A DNA stretch of 64,000 nt from CAWDYA01 sp963806495. Its GTDB lineage: Bacteria > Acidobacteriota > Polarisedimenticolia > JACPZX01 > DASXTC01. The notes beneath the pieces are model-generated. The model made no database searches and had not been told where the DNA came from. It saw only the letters and a program-made list of their open reading frames with translations. A program made the translations under genes and the position numbers. This document shows positions 50,158-58,881 of the stretch, in pieces. Position 1 is the stretch's first letter, and each line of letters begins with the position of its first letter. Where the stretch lies: contig CAWDYA010000001.1 in assembly GCA_963806495.1 (NCBI GenBank), positions 1-64,000 of the forward strand. Direction: 5' to 3'.

Positions 50158-52785
50158 ATGGAAGACCGCACCGGCAGGCAGGCTTCCGATCGTCGCAATC
50201 TCCTCTCCTATCTCGACGAGCTGCCGGCGCACGGCACGCGGCCACTCTACCTGTGGCGCGACGGCGTGCGCTGGCGGCGCCGTTCGTACGTCGAGGTCCA
50301 CGATCGCGCGCTGGCGTGCGCCGCGATGCTCGCTCGCGCCGGGGTCGGCCCCTCGGATCGCGTCCTGCTGCAGGGCCCTGAGGCTTCCGACTGGACCGAG
50401 GCGCTGCACGCCATTCTACGCCTCGGAGCGGTGGCGGTGCCCCTGTCGCCCGAAACACCGGATGACTTCCTCGACAAAGTGGCGCGCAAGACCGGCGCGA
50501 GGATGCTCATCGCGCCGCGATCGAGCGCGGCGCCACAGGGCGTCGACAGGATCGAGCTGGGCAGCTGGCCCGGGCGGCCCGAGTCGGAGCCGCCCCGGGG
50601 GGATCCTGATCGCGCCGACCAGGCCGAGATCATGTTCACCTCGGGCACCACGGGCGACCCGAGGGGGGTGGTGCTGACCCACGGCAACCTGGTCTCCGAC
50701 CTGGCCCCGATCGAGCGCGGCTTCGTGCGATGGGCACCCTGGGTGCGACTCATCGGGACGATGCCCCTGCTCACGACGGTGCCGCTGTCGCACATGTTCG
50801 GACAGGTGCTCTCGACCTTCGTCGTGCCGCACATGGGTCTGACGGCGGTCATCACGCCGCCACGGCCGCACGAGGTGATCGACGCCGCGCGGCGTCACGG
50901 GGCATGGGGTCTGGTGACCGTTCCGCGCGTGCTGGAGCTGCTGGAGTCCGAGCTCATACGCCGGACGCGACGGGACGGCGGACCGAAGGCGTTCGAGGAG
51001 CGCCTCGAGCGGCAGCGCGGGCGCCATTTCCTGCGTCAGTCCCTGGCATTCCGTGACGTGCAGCGTCATCTCGGGATGCGGTTTCGCTTCATCGTGGTGG
51101 GCGGCGCGGCGCTCGCGCCCGATCTGCTGCGCTTCTACGAGGGGATCGGCTATCTGGTGGTCCAGGGATACGGCCTGACCGAGACCGCGCCGGTGGTCGC
51201 CCTCTCCAACCCGTTCCATCGCGGATCGACCGCCGTGGGCAGGCCGCTGGGGGGCCAGGAGGTCCGGATCGGCCCCGACGGAGAGGTGCTCGTGCGTGGC
51301 GGAAACGTTTCGCCCGGTTATCTCGGAGAGGGGGCGCTGCCGGGCTCGGACGGCTGGTTCCGCACGGGCGACATCGGCACGCTGGACGACAAGGGCAGGT
51401 TGCACATCAAGGGACGTGCAAAGGATGTCATCGTCACCGCCGAGGGGGAGAACGTGCATGCGTCCGACGTGGAGGCGGCGCTGTCGAAAGCCCCCGGCGT
51501 GCGTGAGGCGTGCGTGGTCGGCCTGCCGGCCGGCGGCTCCGATCAGGTGCACGCGGTTCTGCTTCTGGCCCACGGGGCGGATGCCGCCCGGATCATGCGT
51601 GAGGCCAACGAGCGGCTCGAGCCGCGTCAGCGGATCCGCGACTGTACGGTCTGGCCCGAGGAGGATCTGCCCCGCACGCACACCGGCAAGGTGCGCAAGA
51701 AGGTCGTGCTCGAGGCGGTGCAGGCGATGCGGCGGGGAGCTTCCACCCTGGACGCCGTGGGGCCGGCCGCGGCGGATCTGCGCTCCCTGGTGGCGCGCGT
51801 GGCGAAGGTGGAGAGGGACCGGATCCAGGAGACGACGAAGCTGCAGGAGGACCTCGGGCTCAAGAGCCTCGACCTCGTGGAGATGATCGCCGCGGCAGAG
51901 GACGAACTGGGCATGACCTTCCCCGAGGAGGGGATCGACGCCGTGACTTTCGGCGACCTGGAGAAGCTGGCCGGCCGGCCGATCGCCTCCGCAGCCCCAC
52001 GAGAGCAAGAGGCGACGAGCGATCCCGCACCCGCCGATACAGGCGCCGCCGTCCACGAGGCCGGCTGGCGCGGGAGCCTCGCGATGCCCCGCTGGGCTGC
52101 ATCATGGCCGGTGCGTCTTCTGCGGCGGCTGGTGAACGAGCTGGTACTCATCCCGCTGGTCAGGCTCTACACACGCACACGGATCGAGGGGCTGGGCAAC
52201 CTCGCGGGGCTCGAACCGCCGTTTCTCCTTCTGTCGAACCACCACTCGTATCTGGACACGATGCTGGTGAAACGGTGCCTCCCGCTCCGGTTGCGCGGAA
52301 GAATGGCGCCAGCCATGACCACACGATACCTGCGCTGCGCGTTCGGGGAGGTGCCCGGGTCGTTCACACGATACGCAAAGGAGACGTTCCTGGCGTTGCT
52401 CGTCGAGCTCCTGTTTCACGCGTGGCCGCTTCCGGAGACCGCGGGATTCCGCCGCAGCCTCTCGTACTCGGGCGAGCTGGCCGACCGCGGATTCGTCCCG
52501 CTCATCTTCGCCGAAGGCCGGCACGTACCCGAAGGGGAGATCCACGAGTTTCGCGGCGGCATCGGGCTGTTCGTGCGCGAGCTGCGCTGCCCCGTGGTGC
52601 CGGTCTACCTGGAGGGGACCGCCGGGGTCGTGCCCGATGGCGCCCGCTGGCTGCACTTCGGACGAACCCGGCTCGTGTTCGGCGCGCCCTTCACGGTCGA
52701 GCCCGGCATCAGCGGCGACGCGGCGACCCGGCGCGCCGAGGAGGCGGTCCGGGCGCTGGCGTCCGGTGGCGGAAGACACCCGTAG
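50158..52785 (+). CDS. Acyl-activating enzyme fused to acyl carrier protein and PlsC-type acyltransferase
   Basis: 875 residues, intact. Residues ~20-540: AMP-forming ligase with MFTSGTTGDPRGVVLTHG (from ~159), YGLTETAPVV, GWFRTGDIG and the C-terminal THTGKVRKK lysine. Residues ~545-615: carrier domain with the phosphopantetheine site in DLGLKSLDLVEM (Ser569). Residues ~650-870: glycerophosphate acyltransferase with NHHSYLD (from N694) and FAEGRHVPEG. The fused order suggests that a fatty acid is adenylated, loaded on the built-in ACP and passed to a lysophospholipid or glycerolipid. It differs from Aas, where the acyltransferase comes first. Start ATG 50158 (GTG 50155 possible). Confidence 0.88.
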   Translation: MEDRTGRQASDRRNLLSYLDELPAHGTRPLYLWRDGVRWRRRSYVEVHDRALACAAMLARAGVGPSDRVLLQGPEASDWTEALHAILRLGAVAVPLSPETPDDFLDKVARKTGARMLIAPRSSAAPQGVDRIELGSWPGRPESEPPRGDPDRADQAEIMFTSGTTGDPRGVVLTHGNLVSDLAPIERGFVRWAPWVRLIGTMPLLTTVPLSHMFGQVLSTFVVPHMGLTAVITPPRPHEVIDAARRHGAWGLVTVPRVLELLESELIRRTRRDGGPKAFEERLERQRGRHFLRQSLAFRDVQRHLGMRFRFIVVGGAALAPDLLRFYEGIGYLVVQGYGLTETAPVVALSNPFHRGSTAVGRPLGGQEVRIGPDGEVLVRGGNVSPGYLGEGALPGSDGWFRTGDIGTLDDKGRLHIKGRAKDVIVTAEGENVHASDVEAALSKAPGVREACVVGLPAGGSDQVHAVLLLAHGADAARIMREANERLEPRQRIRDCTVWPEEDLPRTHTGKVRKKVVLEAVQAMRRGASTLDAVGPAAADLRSLVARVAKVERDRIQETTKLQEDLGLKSLDLVEMIAAAEDELGMTFPEEGIDAVTFGDLEKLAGRPIASAAPREQEATSDPAPADTGAAVHEAGWRGSLAMPRWAASWPVRLLRRLVNELVLIPLVRLYTRTRIEGLGNLAGLEPPFLLLSNHHSYLDTMLVKRCLPLRLRGRMAPAMTTRYLRCAFGEVPGSFTRYAKETFLALLVELLFHAWPLPETAGFRRSLSYSGELADRGFVPLIFAEGRHVPEGEIHEFRGGIGLFVRELRCPVVPVYLEGTAGVVPDGARWLHFGRTRLVFGAPFTVEPGISGDAATRRAEEAVRALASGGGRHP

Positions 52786-52818
52786 AACCCGCCGATGCTG
52801 GGCGGCCTGGCGAGCGCC

Positions 52819-55497
52819 TCAACGCCCCCGGACCACCTGATCCCCGTTCGGTTCCCCATCGGCCCGGAGTGTTGCCGCCTTGTCCGGCTGGCCGAGCGCC
52901 TCGTAGATCGCCACGAGATCCTGGCGCGCGGCGCGCAGGAAGCTCACCGAAGGGCTGGTCTGCCGGGAGAGTATCTCGTAGCCGGCGCGTGTCTCCGGCT
53001 CGGCCTCGGCCGGGCGGCCCATCCGCAGCAGTGCCCGCCCCAGCTTGATGCGCGCGATCCCGGTGTTGGGATGATCGGGCGCGAGCTTCTGCTCGTAGAT
53101 TCCGACCGCCTCCCGCAGCATCGGCTCGGCCTCCACGAGACGTCCCTCGTTCATGTAGGCGCTTGCGAGATTCGCCAGCGCGACCGCTACCAGGTAGTGC
53201 CCCTCGGGATAGGCCGCACGATAGATCGAGAGCATCCTTGCGAATGACGCCTCGGCAACGTCGTAGCGGGACTCCGCAACGGCGATGTTGCCCAGCTCGT
53301 TGAGCGTGGAAGCGACCGCGGGATGGTCGGAACCGTAGACCCGCTCGCGTATGGAGAGCGCGCGCTGCAGCAGACCCGTCGCCTCCTCCCCCTTGTTCTG
53401 ATAGACGAGCGCGCGGCTCAGCATGGTGAGGTTGGCCGCCGTCTGGGGATGATCGCTGCCGTACCAGGCCTCGGTGATCCCGAGCGCCTGACGGTACTCC
53501 GATTCGGCCTCGGCGTACTCCCCACGCTCGAAACGGATCGCCCCGAGGTTGATCAGGCAGTCGGCTACCAGTGGATGCCTGTCGCCGTGGAGCTGGCGGT
53601 ACATCTCCAGGATTCGCTCGTTGAGGCTCTCGGACTCGTCATAGTGACCCGCGTAGAACTCGACGTTCGCGAGCTGGTACAGGATATCGGCCAGCGTAGG
53701 ATCGGGCGCGGAGTCCCCGGCCCGTTGCCGGGCGCGAGCCGCCTTCCTCAGCACCTCGAGCGCCTCCGGGTACCTGCCCTGGGCTCCGAGCGTCTGACCG
53801 AGCGCGGAGCTGGCCGCCGCGACCAGATCTCCGCCGGCCGCTCCGGCGCGACGCCCCCGCGTGAGCGCATCGCGAATGAGCGTCTCGGCCTCGTCATACC
53901 TCGCCTGCTCGAGCCGAAGGAGCCCGAGCTCCAGAAGACTGTCGGCGACCTCCACGTGATCAGGGCCCAGCAGGGTCCTGCGCCGGTCGAGGGCCAGGGA
54001 CATCAGCGAGTCGGCGCGCTCCAGATCGCCCAGCTTCTGGTAGATCCCCCCCAGCGTCTGGTACATCTCGGCCTGGACCTGCGGCTCCCCGTCGAGGCTG
54101 CGCGCGGCCGTCACGCCGCGGTCGATCAGCGTGGCGACCTTGAGATCCACCGCCGGGCCCGCTTCGGGATCGCCTCCCTCGAACAGCCCCAGCGTGAACT
54201 CCTGGATCCGTTTCGTTCGTGCCGCGGCAGCCAGCGCCTCGTTTCTCGCCGTCGTCAGACGCACGGTGTAGAAGGTCACGATCGCGACCATCGTCACGAG
54301 CGTCAGGGCCGCCGTCGTGACGGCGCGGTGGTGCCGCCTGAGAAACTTGCCAAGCCGGTAGCCGAGCGTGTCTGGCCGCGCCTCGAGAGGCTCGCCTTTG
54401 AGATAGTGATCCACGTCACGGATGAGCGCCTCGACGGTCGGATAGCGTCTGGCCGGATCCTTGTGCATGGCGGTCGGACAGAGCACGTCCAGGTCCGCCC
54501 ATGCCGCCCGGCTGAGCTGCCGCCCATCACCGACGGCGGCCTGGGGTGACCGACTCAGCACCGAGGGTCGTACCGGCACGTGCTCCAGGATCAATGCCTC
54601 CGCCTCTCCCGCCGTCATCCCCGAGAAATCGAATGGGAGCCGCCCCGTGAGCAGCTCGTATAGCACCACGCCCAGGGCGTAGATATCCGTCTGCACCCCC
54701 GCGCCCTCTCCGCGGAGCTGCTCGGGCGCCGCGTAGGCCGGTGTCATCAGACGCAGCCCCGTCCGCGTGCGATCCGCCGCCAGATCGAGGGTTTCGATTC
54801 GCCGCGCGATCCCGAAATCGAGCAGCCTTACCGTCCCGTCGTCCTTTACCAGGATATTGGACGGCTTCAGGTCGCGATGCACGACCAGGTGACGGTGCGC
54901 ATGCTGTACCGCCTCGCACACTTCCCGGAAGAGCCGGAGACGCTGCTCGATCGAGGTGGCGTGGAGGGCACAGTACGCCGTGAGCGGCTGTCCCTCGACG
55001 TGCTCCATCGAGAACCAGGGGGTGCCGTCGGGAAGAACGCCCGCATCGTGCAGGACGGCGATGGCGGGATGATCGAGCTGAACCAGGGTGCGCTGCTCGT
55101 TGGCGAACCGCTCGCGCCGCGCCGGCGAGAGCCAGGCGTCACGAAGGACCTTGACGGCCACGCGACCGCCCAGGTCCCTCCGCTCCCCGAGATAGACGAC
55201 ACCCATGCCGCCTTCGCCGAGGACCCCCAGGATTCTGTAGGGGCCAATCGCGGCGGGCGTCTCCATCGGTCCGTCCCGCATCGTGTGGCGCGCGACATCC
55301 GCCAGCCCGCGGTCGAGGAGGGAATCGGCTCGAGCATCCTCCTCCAGCATGGCGAGGACCTCGGCCATGAGCCCGGAGTCGCCGTCGCAGGCCGCCTCGA
55401 GAAAGCCGCGTCGCTCCGCCTCGGGCCGCCCGGCCGCGTCGTGGAACAACTGCTGGATGCGCTGCCATCGCGCCCAATCCACGCTCCCTCCGGCCAA
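52819..55497 (-). CDS. Membrane Ser/Thr protein kinase with C-terminal TPRs (second cassette)
   Basis: 892 residues, intact, with the same plan as the kinase at 3383-6136: GEGGMGVVYLGER in the glycine loop, HRDLKPSN, DFG and APE motifs, then a membrane helix near 395-415 (AVTTAALTLVTMVAIVTFYT) and about ten TPRs to the end. Its N-terminal ~85 residues also match the other kinase's N-terminus in style (FLEAACDGDSGLMAEVLAML). It follows its ECF gene by 18 bases. The TPR region probably senses a partner or ligand on the outer side. Confidence 0.92.
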   Translation of the reverse strand: MAGGSVDWARWQRIQQLFHDAAGRPEAERRGFLEAACDGDSGLMAEVLAMLEEDARADSLLDRGLADVARHTMRDGPMETPAAIGPYRILGVLGEGGMGVVYLGERRDLGGRVAVKVLRDAWLSPARRERFANEQRTLVQLDHPAIAVLHDAGVLPDGTPWFSMEHVEGQPLTAYCALHATSIEQRLRLFREVCEAVQHAHRHLVVHRDLKPSNILVKDDGTVRLLDFGIARRIETLDLAADRTRTGLRLMTPAYAAPEQLRGEGAGVQTDIYALGVVLYELLTGRLPFDFSGMTAGEAEALILEHVPVRPSVLSRSPQAAVGDGRQLSRAAWADLDVLCPTAMHKDPARRYPTVEALIRDVDHYLKGEPLEARPDTLGYRLGKFLRRHHRAVTTAALTLVTMVAIVTFYTVRLTTARNEALAAAARTKRIQEFTLGLFEGGDPEAGPAVDLKVATLIDRGVTAARSLDGEPQVQAEMYQTLGGIYQKLGDLERADSLMSLALDRRRTLLGPDHVEVADSLLELGLLRLEQARYDEAETLIRDALTRGRRAGAAGGDLVAAASSALGQTLGAQGRYPEALEVLRKAARARQRAGDSAPDPTLADILYQLANVEFYAGHYDESESLNERILEMYRQLHGDRHPLVADCLINLGAIRFERGEYAEAESEYRQALGITEAWYGSDHPQTAANLTMLSRALVYQNKGEEATGLLQRALSIRERVYGSDHPAVASTLNELGNIAVAESRYDVAEASFARMLSIYRAAYPEGHYLVAVALANLASAYMNEGRLVEAEPMLREAVGIYEQKLAPDHPNTGIARIKLGRALLRMGRPAEAEPETRAGYEILSRQTSPSVSFLRAARQDLVAIYEALGQPDKAATLRADGEPNGDQVVRGR

Positions 55498-55515
55498 TCC
55501 GATCGGCGTCCTCGC

Positions 55516-56142
55516 TCAGGTGGTCTCCCGCAGCACGCGCGCCAGCCAGGCCCGCGCCGCCCTCCAGTCCCGCAGGACGGTCGCTTCGGAGACCTGCAGC
55601 GCTCTGGCCGTCTCGGAGGCCTCCAGGCCGCCGAAGAACCGGCTCTCCACGACCGCCGCCTGCCGGGGCTCGAGCCCAGCCAAATCCTGCAGGGCCGCGT
55701 CGAGAGCCAGCAGCTCGCGGTCGGTCCGGCCCGGTCCATCGAAGCTCTCGTCGAGGATGACCCGGACCGCCTCCTGCCCCCCGCGCTTGGCCGCCTGTCT
55801 GCGGCGCGCCGCCTCGATCAGGACCTGACGCATCGCCCGCGCCGCAATCCGCTTGAAGTGGAGAGGCGAGGTCTGTGCCAGTCCCGGCGAGGCCGCCAGC
55901 TTGAACCAGGCTTCATTCACGAGCGCGGTCGGATTCAGGGTCGCCTGAGGGTCGTCCCGGAGCACGCTCCGGGCGAGCCGGCGCAGCTCCTCGTACGCCA
56001 GGCTGAACAGGTCGTCCAGCTCGCGCCGGTCCTCCTGTGTCCCGTGTGGTCGCTTCACGGCGGTCCTCGCGTGCTCCCCGGACAGCGGTCCGATGCCGCC
56101 GAAACGTACCACCGGATCGCCTGGCCGGGCAACGGATCCCAT
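55516..56142 (-). CDS. ECF sigma factor of the kinase-associated type (second cassette)
   Basis: Up to 208 residues; the start is uncertain (ATG 56142, with later GTG codons possible). Region 2: DDLFSLAYEELRRLARSVLR, with the DAED position replaced by NPTA (ATLNPTALVNEAWFK, 67-81), so T72 aligns with T57 of the other kinase-linked sigma. RIAARAMRQVLIEAARRRQA and region 4 (GLEASETARALQVSEATVLR) complete the fold. Gene order sigma-kinase is conserved with the first cassette. Confidence 0.88.
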   Translation of the reverse strand: MGSVARPGDPVVRFGGIGPLSGEHARTAVKRPHGTQEDRRELDDLFSLAYEELRRLARSVLRDDPQATLNPTALVNEAWFKLAASPGLAQTSPLHFKRIAARAMRQVLIEAARRRQAAKRGGQEAVRVILDESFDGPGRTDRELLALDAALQDLAGLEPRQAAVVESRFFGGLEASETARALQVSEATVLRDWRAARAWLARVLRETT

Positions 56143-56162
56143 GAGATTTCGCCTCGAAATCA

Positions 56163-56177
56163 CGTCATCCGATGACG
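56163..56177. promoter_or_regulatory. Inverted repeat CGTCAT-CCG-ATGACG between divergent genes
   Basis: A perfect 6-base inverted repeat with 3-base spacer lies 21 bases upstream of the sigma gene start (56142, minus) and 77 bases upstream of the small membrane protein start (56254, plus). It could be an operator for either. No sigma-70 boxes at good spacing were found with it. Confidence 0.3.
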
Positions 56178-56253
56178 ATTCTGTCTCCCTTTTGACGCAA
56201 TGCCATGCAAACAAGGGCGCGGGGGAGGGACCCCGCCTACATGGGAGGTGCTC

Positions 56254-56577
56254 ATGGCAACCGCTTCTTTCTCCGTCGTCACCCGCCAGCAGGTGCTCGG
56301 CGCGCTGAAGGCGACCGGGTCGAAGGACCCGGATGTTCTCTTCGCCGCGAAACAATCCCTCCTCGAGCCGGTCAAGCCGCTCAAGTTCATCGGGCTCTGG
56401 GCCTACGTGACGGGGGGACTGATGACCATCCTGATCCTGACCGCCATCATCGGCATTCCGCTCATCCTGTTCGGATGGTGGACCCGCCGGCGCGGCAGGA
56501 CCAACATCGCGACCATCGAGTCGGCGTTTGGTGAATACCTCGACACAATCGGGTCGAAATCCGCGGCAATGGCCTGA
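56254..56577 (+). CDS. Small membrane protein with two hydrophobic segments in one hairpin
   Basis: 107 residues. ATG 56254 has GGGAGGTG at good spacing, preferred over the longer frame from 56200. A helical N-terminus (VVTRQQVLGALKATGS) is followed by one long hydrophobic hairpin (LWAYVTGGLMTILILTAIIG, then IPLILFGWW) and a basic TRRRGR stop-transfer segment. No family is recognised. It is divergent from the ECF-kinase cassette, which may or may not be meaningful. Confidence 0.7.
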   Translation: MATASFSVVTRQQVLGALKATGSKDPDVLFAAKQSLLEPVKPLKFIGLWAYVTGGLMTILILTAIIGIPLILFGWWTRRRGRTNIATIESAFGEYLDTIGSKSAAMA

Positions 56578-56628
56578 GACGGCGCATCGGCATGATACGA
56601 GGATGGAATCGTTCCGGCCCTGGCCGTC

Positions 56629-57378
56629 GTGACCACACTCACGGCCGCGGCCGCCCCGGTCCGGAGCGCGCCATCCTCCCCGCCGGCCCGGCGGGTGGAG
56701 CCGCTGGTGTTCGACCGGTTGGAGGACACCCCGGACTCGCGGCAACGGTACCCCTGGATGACGCAGGCTCTCGACGAGGCGAAGGAATTCAACGAAGAGT
56801 TCCCCGACGCGGTGCCGTCCGAGGTGTATGTCGCCGCCGCCGGCAGGGGCCTGACCGGGATGGGGTACGATCTGTTCATCGTCCAGACCAGGGGCTCGAA
56901 CAACTGCGGGACGCTCGGCTGCCTCTCCTGGGTCGTGGCGATCGGCGCGGACAGCCAGGCACGGACCCTTCTCACGGCGTACACACATCCATCGGCACCG
57001 CCATGTCTTTCACGCTGCGGCGATGACGTGTCGTTCCTTCTCGTTACCGGGCACGGGATGGACCTCTCGTGGACCGAATGGCGGCCGTCGGGCGCAGGCC
57101 TCGTGGAGGCGGAGATCGCCCCGGCGGGATCCGACACGAGCCGGCCGCCCCCCTGTGCGGATGGCGCCCGGGACCGGAGGGAGTTGATCCCGACGGCCCG
57201 CCTCGCCTATGTTTCCTGCCGATGCCCTCCGATGTGCGACCCCCCGAGGGGGCGATCCGCAGGATCCATCTTGCGATCGCCATCCTCTTCATCCTGCTCC
57301 TCGCGGTGTTCGTCTTCCGCTACCGCTCCGAAGGTGCCACCTTCGGGCCCTATTCCACCCGGTACCTCGTCGGACTGA
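56629..57378 (+). CDS. Hypothetical protein with a CGTLGC motif; ends uncertain
   Basis: The protein-like part is ~40-150: LVFDRLEDTPDSRQRYPWMT, EEFPDAVPSEVYVAAAGRGL, NNCGTLGCLSWVVAIG, HGMDLSWTEWRPSGAG. The GTG 56629 start yields a poor signal-like leader; no ribosome site is obvious, so the true start may be upstream in another frame. The open frame continues to 57378, but its last ~50 codons overlap the SGNH gene in a different frame and look non-coding, so the real end is probably before 57222. I recognise no function; two cysteine pairs suggest export. Confidence 0.45.
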   Translation: MTTLTAAAAPVRSAPSSPPARRVEPLVFDRLEDTPDSRQRYPWMTQALDEAKEFNEEFPDAVPSEVYVAAAGRGLTGMGYDLFIVQTRGSNNCGTLGCLSWVVAIGADSQARTLLTAYTHPSAPPCLSRCGDDVSFLLVTGHGMDLSWTEWRPSGAGLVEAEIAPAGSDTSRPPPCADGARDRRELIPTARLAYVSCRCPPMCDPPRGRSAGSILRSPSSSSCSSRCSSSATAPKVPPSGPIPPGTSSD

Positions 57379-58871
57379 TCGCCCCCTTCCTGGCGCTCTC
57401 CACACTGCTGCTCCTCGCGGGCCGCGCCCGCACGCGGCGGCGCGTCTCTGCGCCGATCGCCGGGGCCGTGGCCGCCGCGGCGCTTCTGGCCGGGTGGGTC
57501 TGGGCGTTCACGGTGTCGGACGAGTACGTCAGCATCGGGATGATGCTTCTCGTCCCCGCGACGCTTCTCTCGATCTGGTCATGCGCGCGCGGCGCCGTGG
57601 AGCCTCTCATGGCCGGTTCGATCGTCATGCTGGCCGGCATGGGCCTGTTTCTTCCGGAGCTGCCCGGGCTGGTGTCGCGCGACCCGCTCGTCGTCTGGGG
57701 CGACAACACCACCTTCGCGACGCTGTTCCCACGGCAGCCGCCGTTCATGGGCGAGGGGGGCCGGCTCCGCCCGAGCCTCGACGTCCTGATGCGCGCACCG
57801 GAGTACCCGCGCGGAGCGCGACTCGTCACAGAATCGAACGGATTCCGTAACACAGGCCCCATCCCGCGGGTGCCGGCGGATGGCGAGTACCGTATCCTGA
57901 GTCTGGGCGATTCGTTCTCGACCGGATACTGCGCGGACCAGGACGCGTTCTTCGGATCCCTCCTGCAGAAGGAACTCTCGACGCGTCTCACCCCGAAGCG
58001 CCGCGTGCGCGTTCTCAACGCCGAGGTGTCCGACCCGGCGTACGGCCTCTGGTATCTGCAGAATCACGGGATGGACTGGCACCCGTCTCTCGTGATCTAC
58101 GGGCTGTCGGGCAACGACGCGATGCAGGCCGAGCAGTTCTTCGGGGATGGCAGGCTGTTTCGGCTGGAGGGAGGGCGGCTCGTGCCGAACCCCGGGTTTG
58201 ACCCCGCGCTGCCTGCCGCCTGGGATCGGTTCGAGCAGTTCGCCTACCCGGCGCCCGGCGCGCCGCCGGCCGGCTGGCGCGGCGCCACCGCCGCCTCCTT
58301 CGCGAGAAAGCTCGCACGCTTCCGGATCTTCGACCGCCTCGGACGGGCGCTGACGACAGGCCGGCAGACACCGGTCGACATGCCCGGCTATGCTTCCTCC
58401 TGGGAGCGTCTCGACGGCCGCAAGCGGCTCGTCGACGGGTCGTCGGACATCGGCTTTTTCTATCGCCCGGGCGGGCCCCCAATCGAAGCGATGCACACCG
58501 CATTGTTCGGTCTGCTCGACGCCATGGCGGCCACGGCCCGTGACGGCGGCGCGAGGTTCCTGCTGGTGATCCATCCGCAGCGGTATCAGGTCCAGCCCCG
58601 GGACTGGGACGCCATCGCCCGCCGGTGGAATCTCGATCCGGCCGACTTCGACCTGCGGCTCGAGGACCGCCGGCTCGCCGCCTTCTGCACTGCCAGAGGC
58701 CTCGATTGCTGCGATCCGGTGGAGGCTTTTGCGGCGGCGGCCCGTGAGAACGGCGTCGGGCTCTATCTCCCCGGCGGCGACATGCACTACGACCGCCTCG
58801 GCCATCAGATCGCCGCGGCAGCGGCGGCTTCATGCGTCGAGCGGCTCACGGCGGCGGCGCAGCGGCCGTGA
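57222..58871 (+). CDS. Membrane-anchored SGNH/GDSL-type hydrolase
   Basis: 549 residues. From ATG 57222 (MPSDVRPPEGAIRR) there are three or four N-terminal membrane helices (LAIAILFILLLAVFVF, LIAPFLALSTLLLLAG, AVAAAALLAGWVWAF, and further ones to ~140). The rest is an SGNH domain: block I ILSLGDSFSTGYC (Ser nucleophile), a GND block in YGLSGNDAMQ, and the catalytic pair in GDMHYDRLGH. Membrane-linked SGNH enzymes often add or remove acyl or acetyl groups on surface glycans or lipids; the substrate here is not indicated. Confidence 0.8.
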   Translation: MPSDVRPPEGAIRRIHLAIAILFILLLAVFVFRYRSEGATFGPYSTRYLVGLIAPFLALSTLLLLAGRARTRRRVSAPIAGAVAAAALLAGWVWAFTVSDEYVSIGMMLLVPATLLSIWSCARGAVEPLMAGSIVMLAGMGLFLPELPGLVSRDPLVVWGDNTTFATLFPRQPPFMGEGGRLRPSLDVLMRAPEYPRGARLVTESNGFRNTGPIPRVPADGEYRILSLGDSFSTGYCADQDAFFGSLLQKELSTRLTPKRRVRVLNAEVSDPAYGLWYLQNHGMDWHPSLVIYGLSGNDAMQAEQFFGDGRLFRLEGGRLVPNPGFDPALPAAWDRFEQFAYPAPGAPPAGWRGATAASFARKLARFRIFDRLGRALTTGRQTPVDMPGYASSWERLDGRKRLVDGSSDIGFFYRPGGPPIEAMHTALFGLLDAMAATARDGGARFLLVIHPQRYQVQPRDWDAIARRWNLDPADFDLRLEDRRLAAFCTARGLDCCDPVEAFAAAARENGVGLYLPGGDMHYDRLGHQIAAAAAASCVERLTAAAQRP

Positions 58872-58881
58872 CGGAGTCCGT

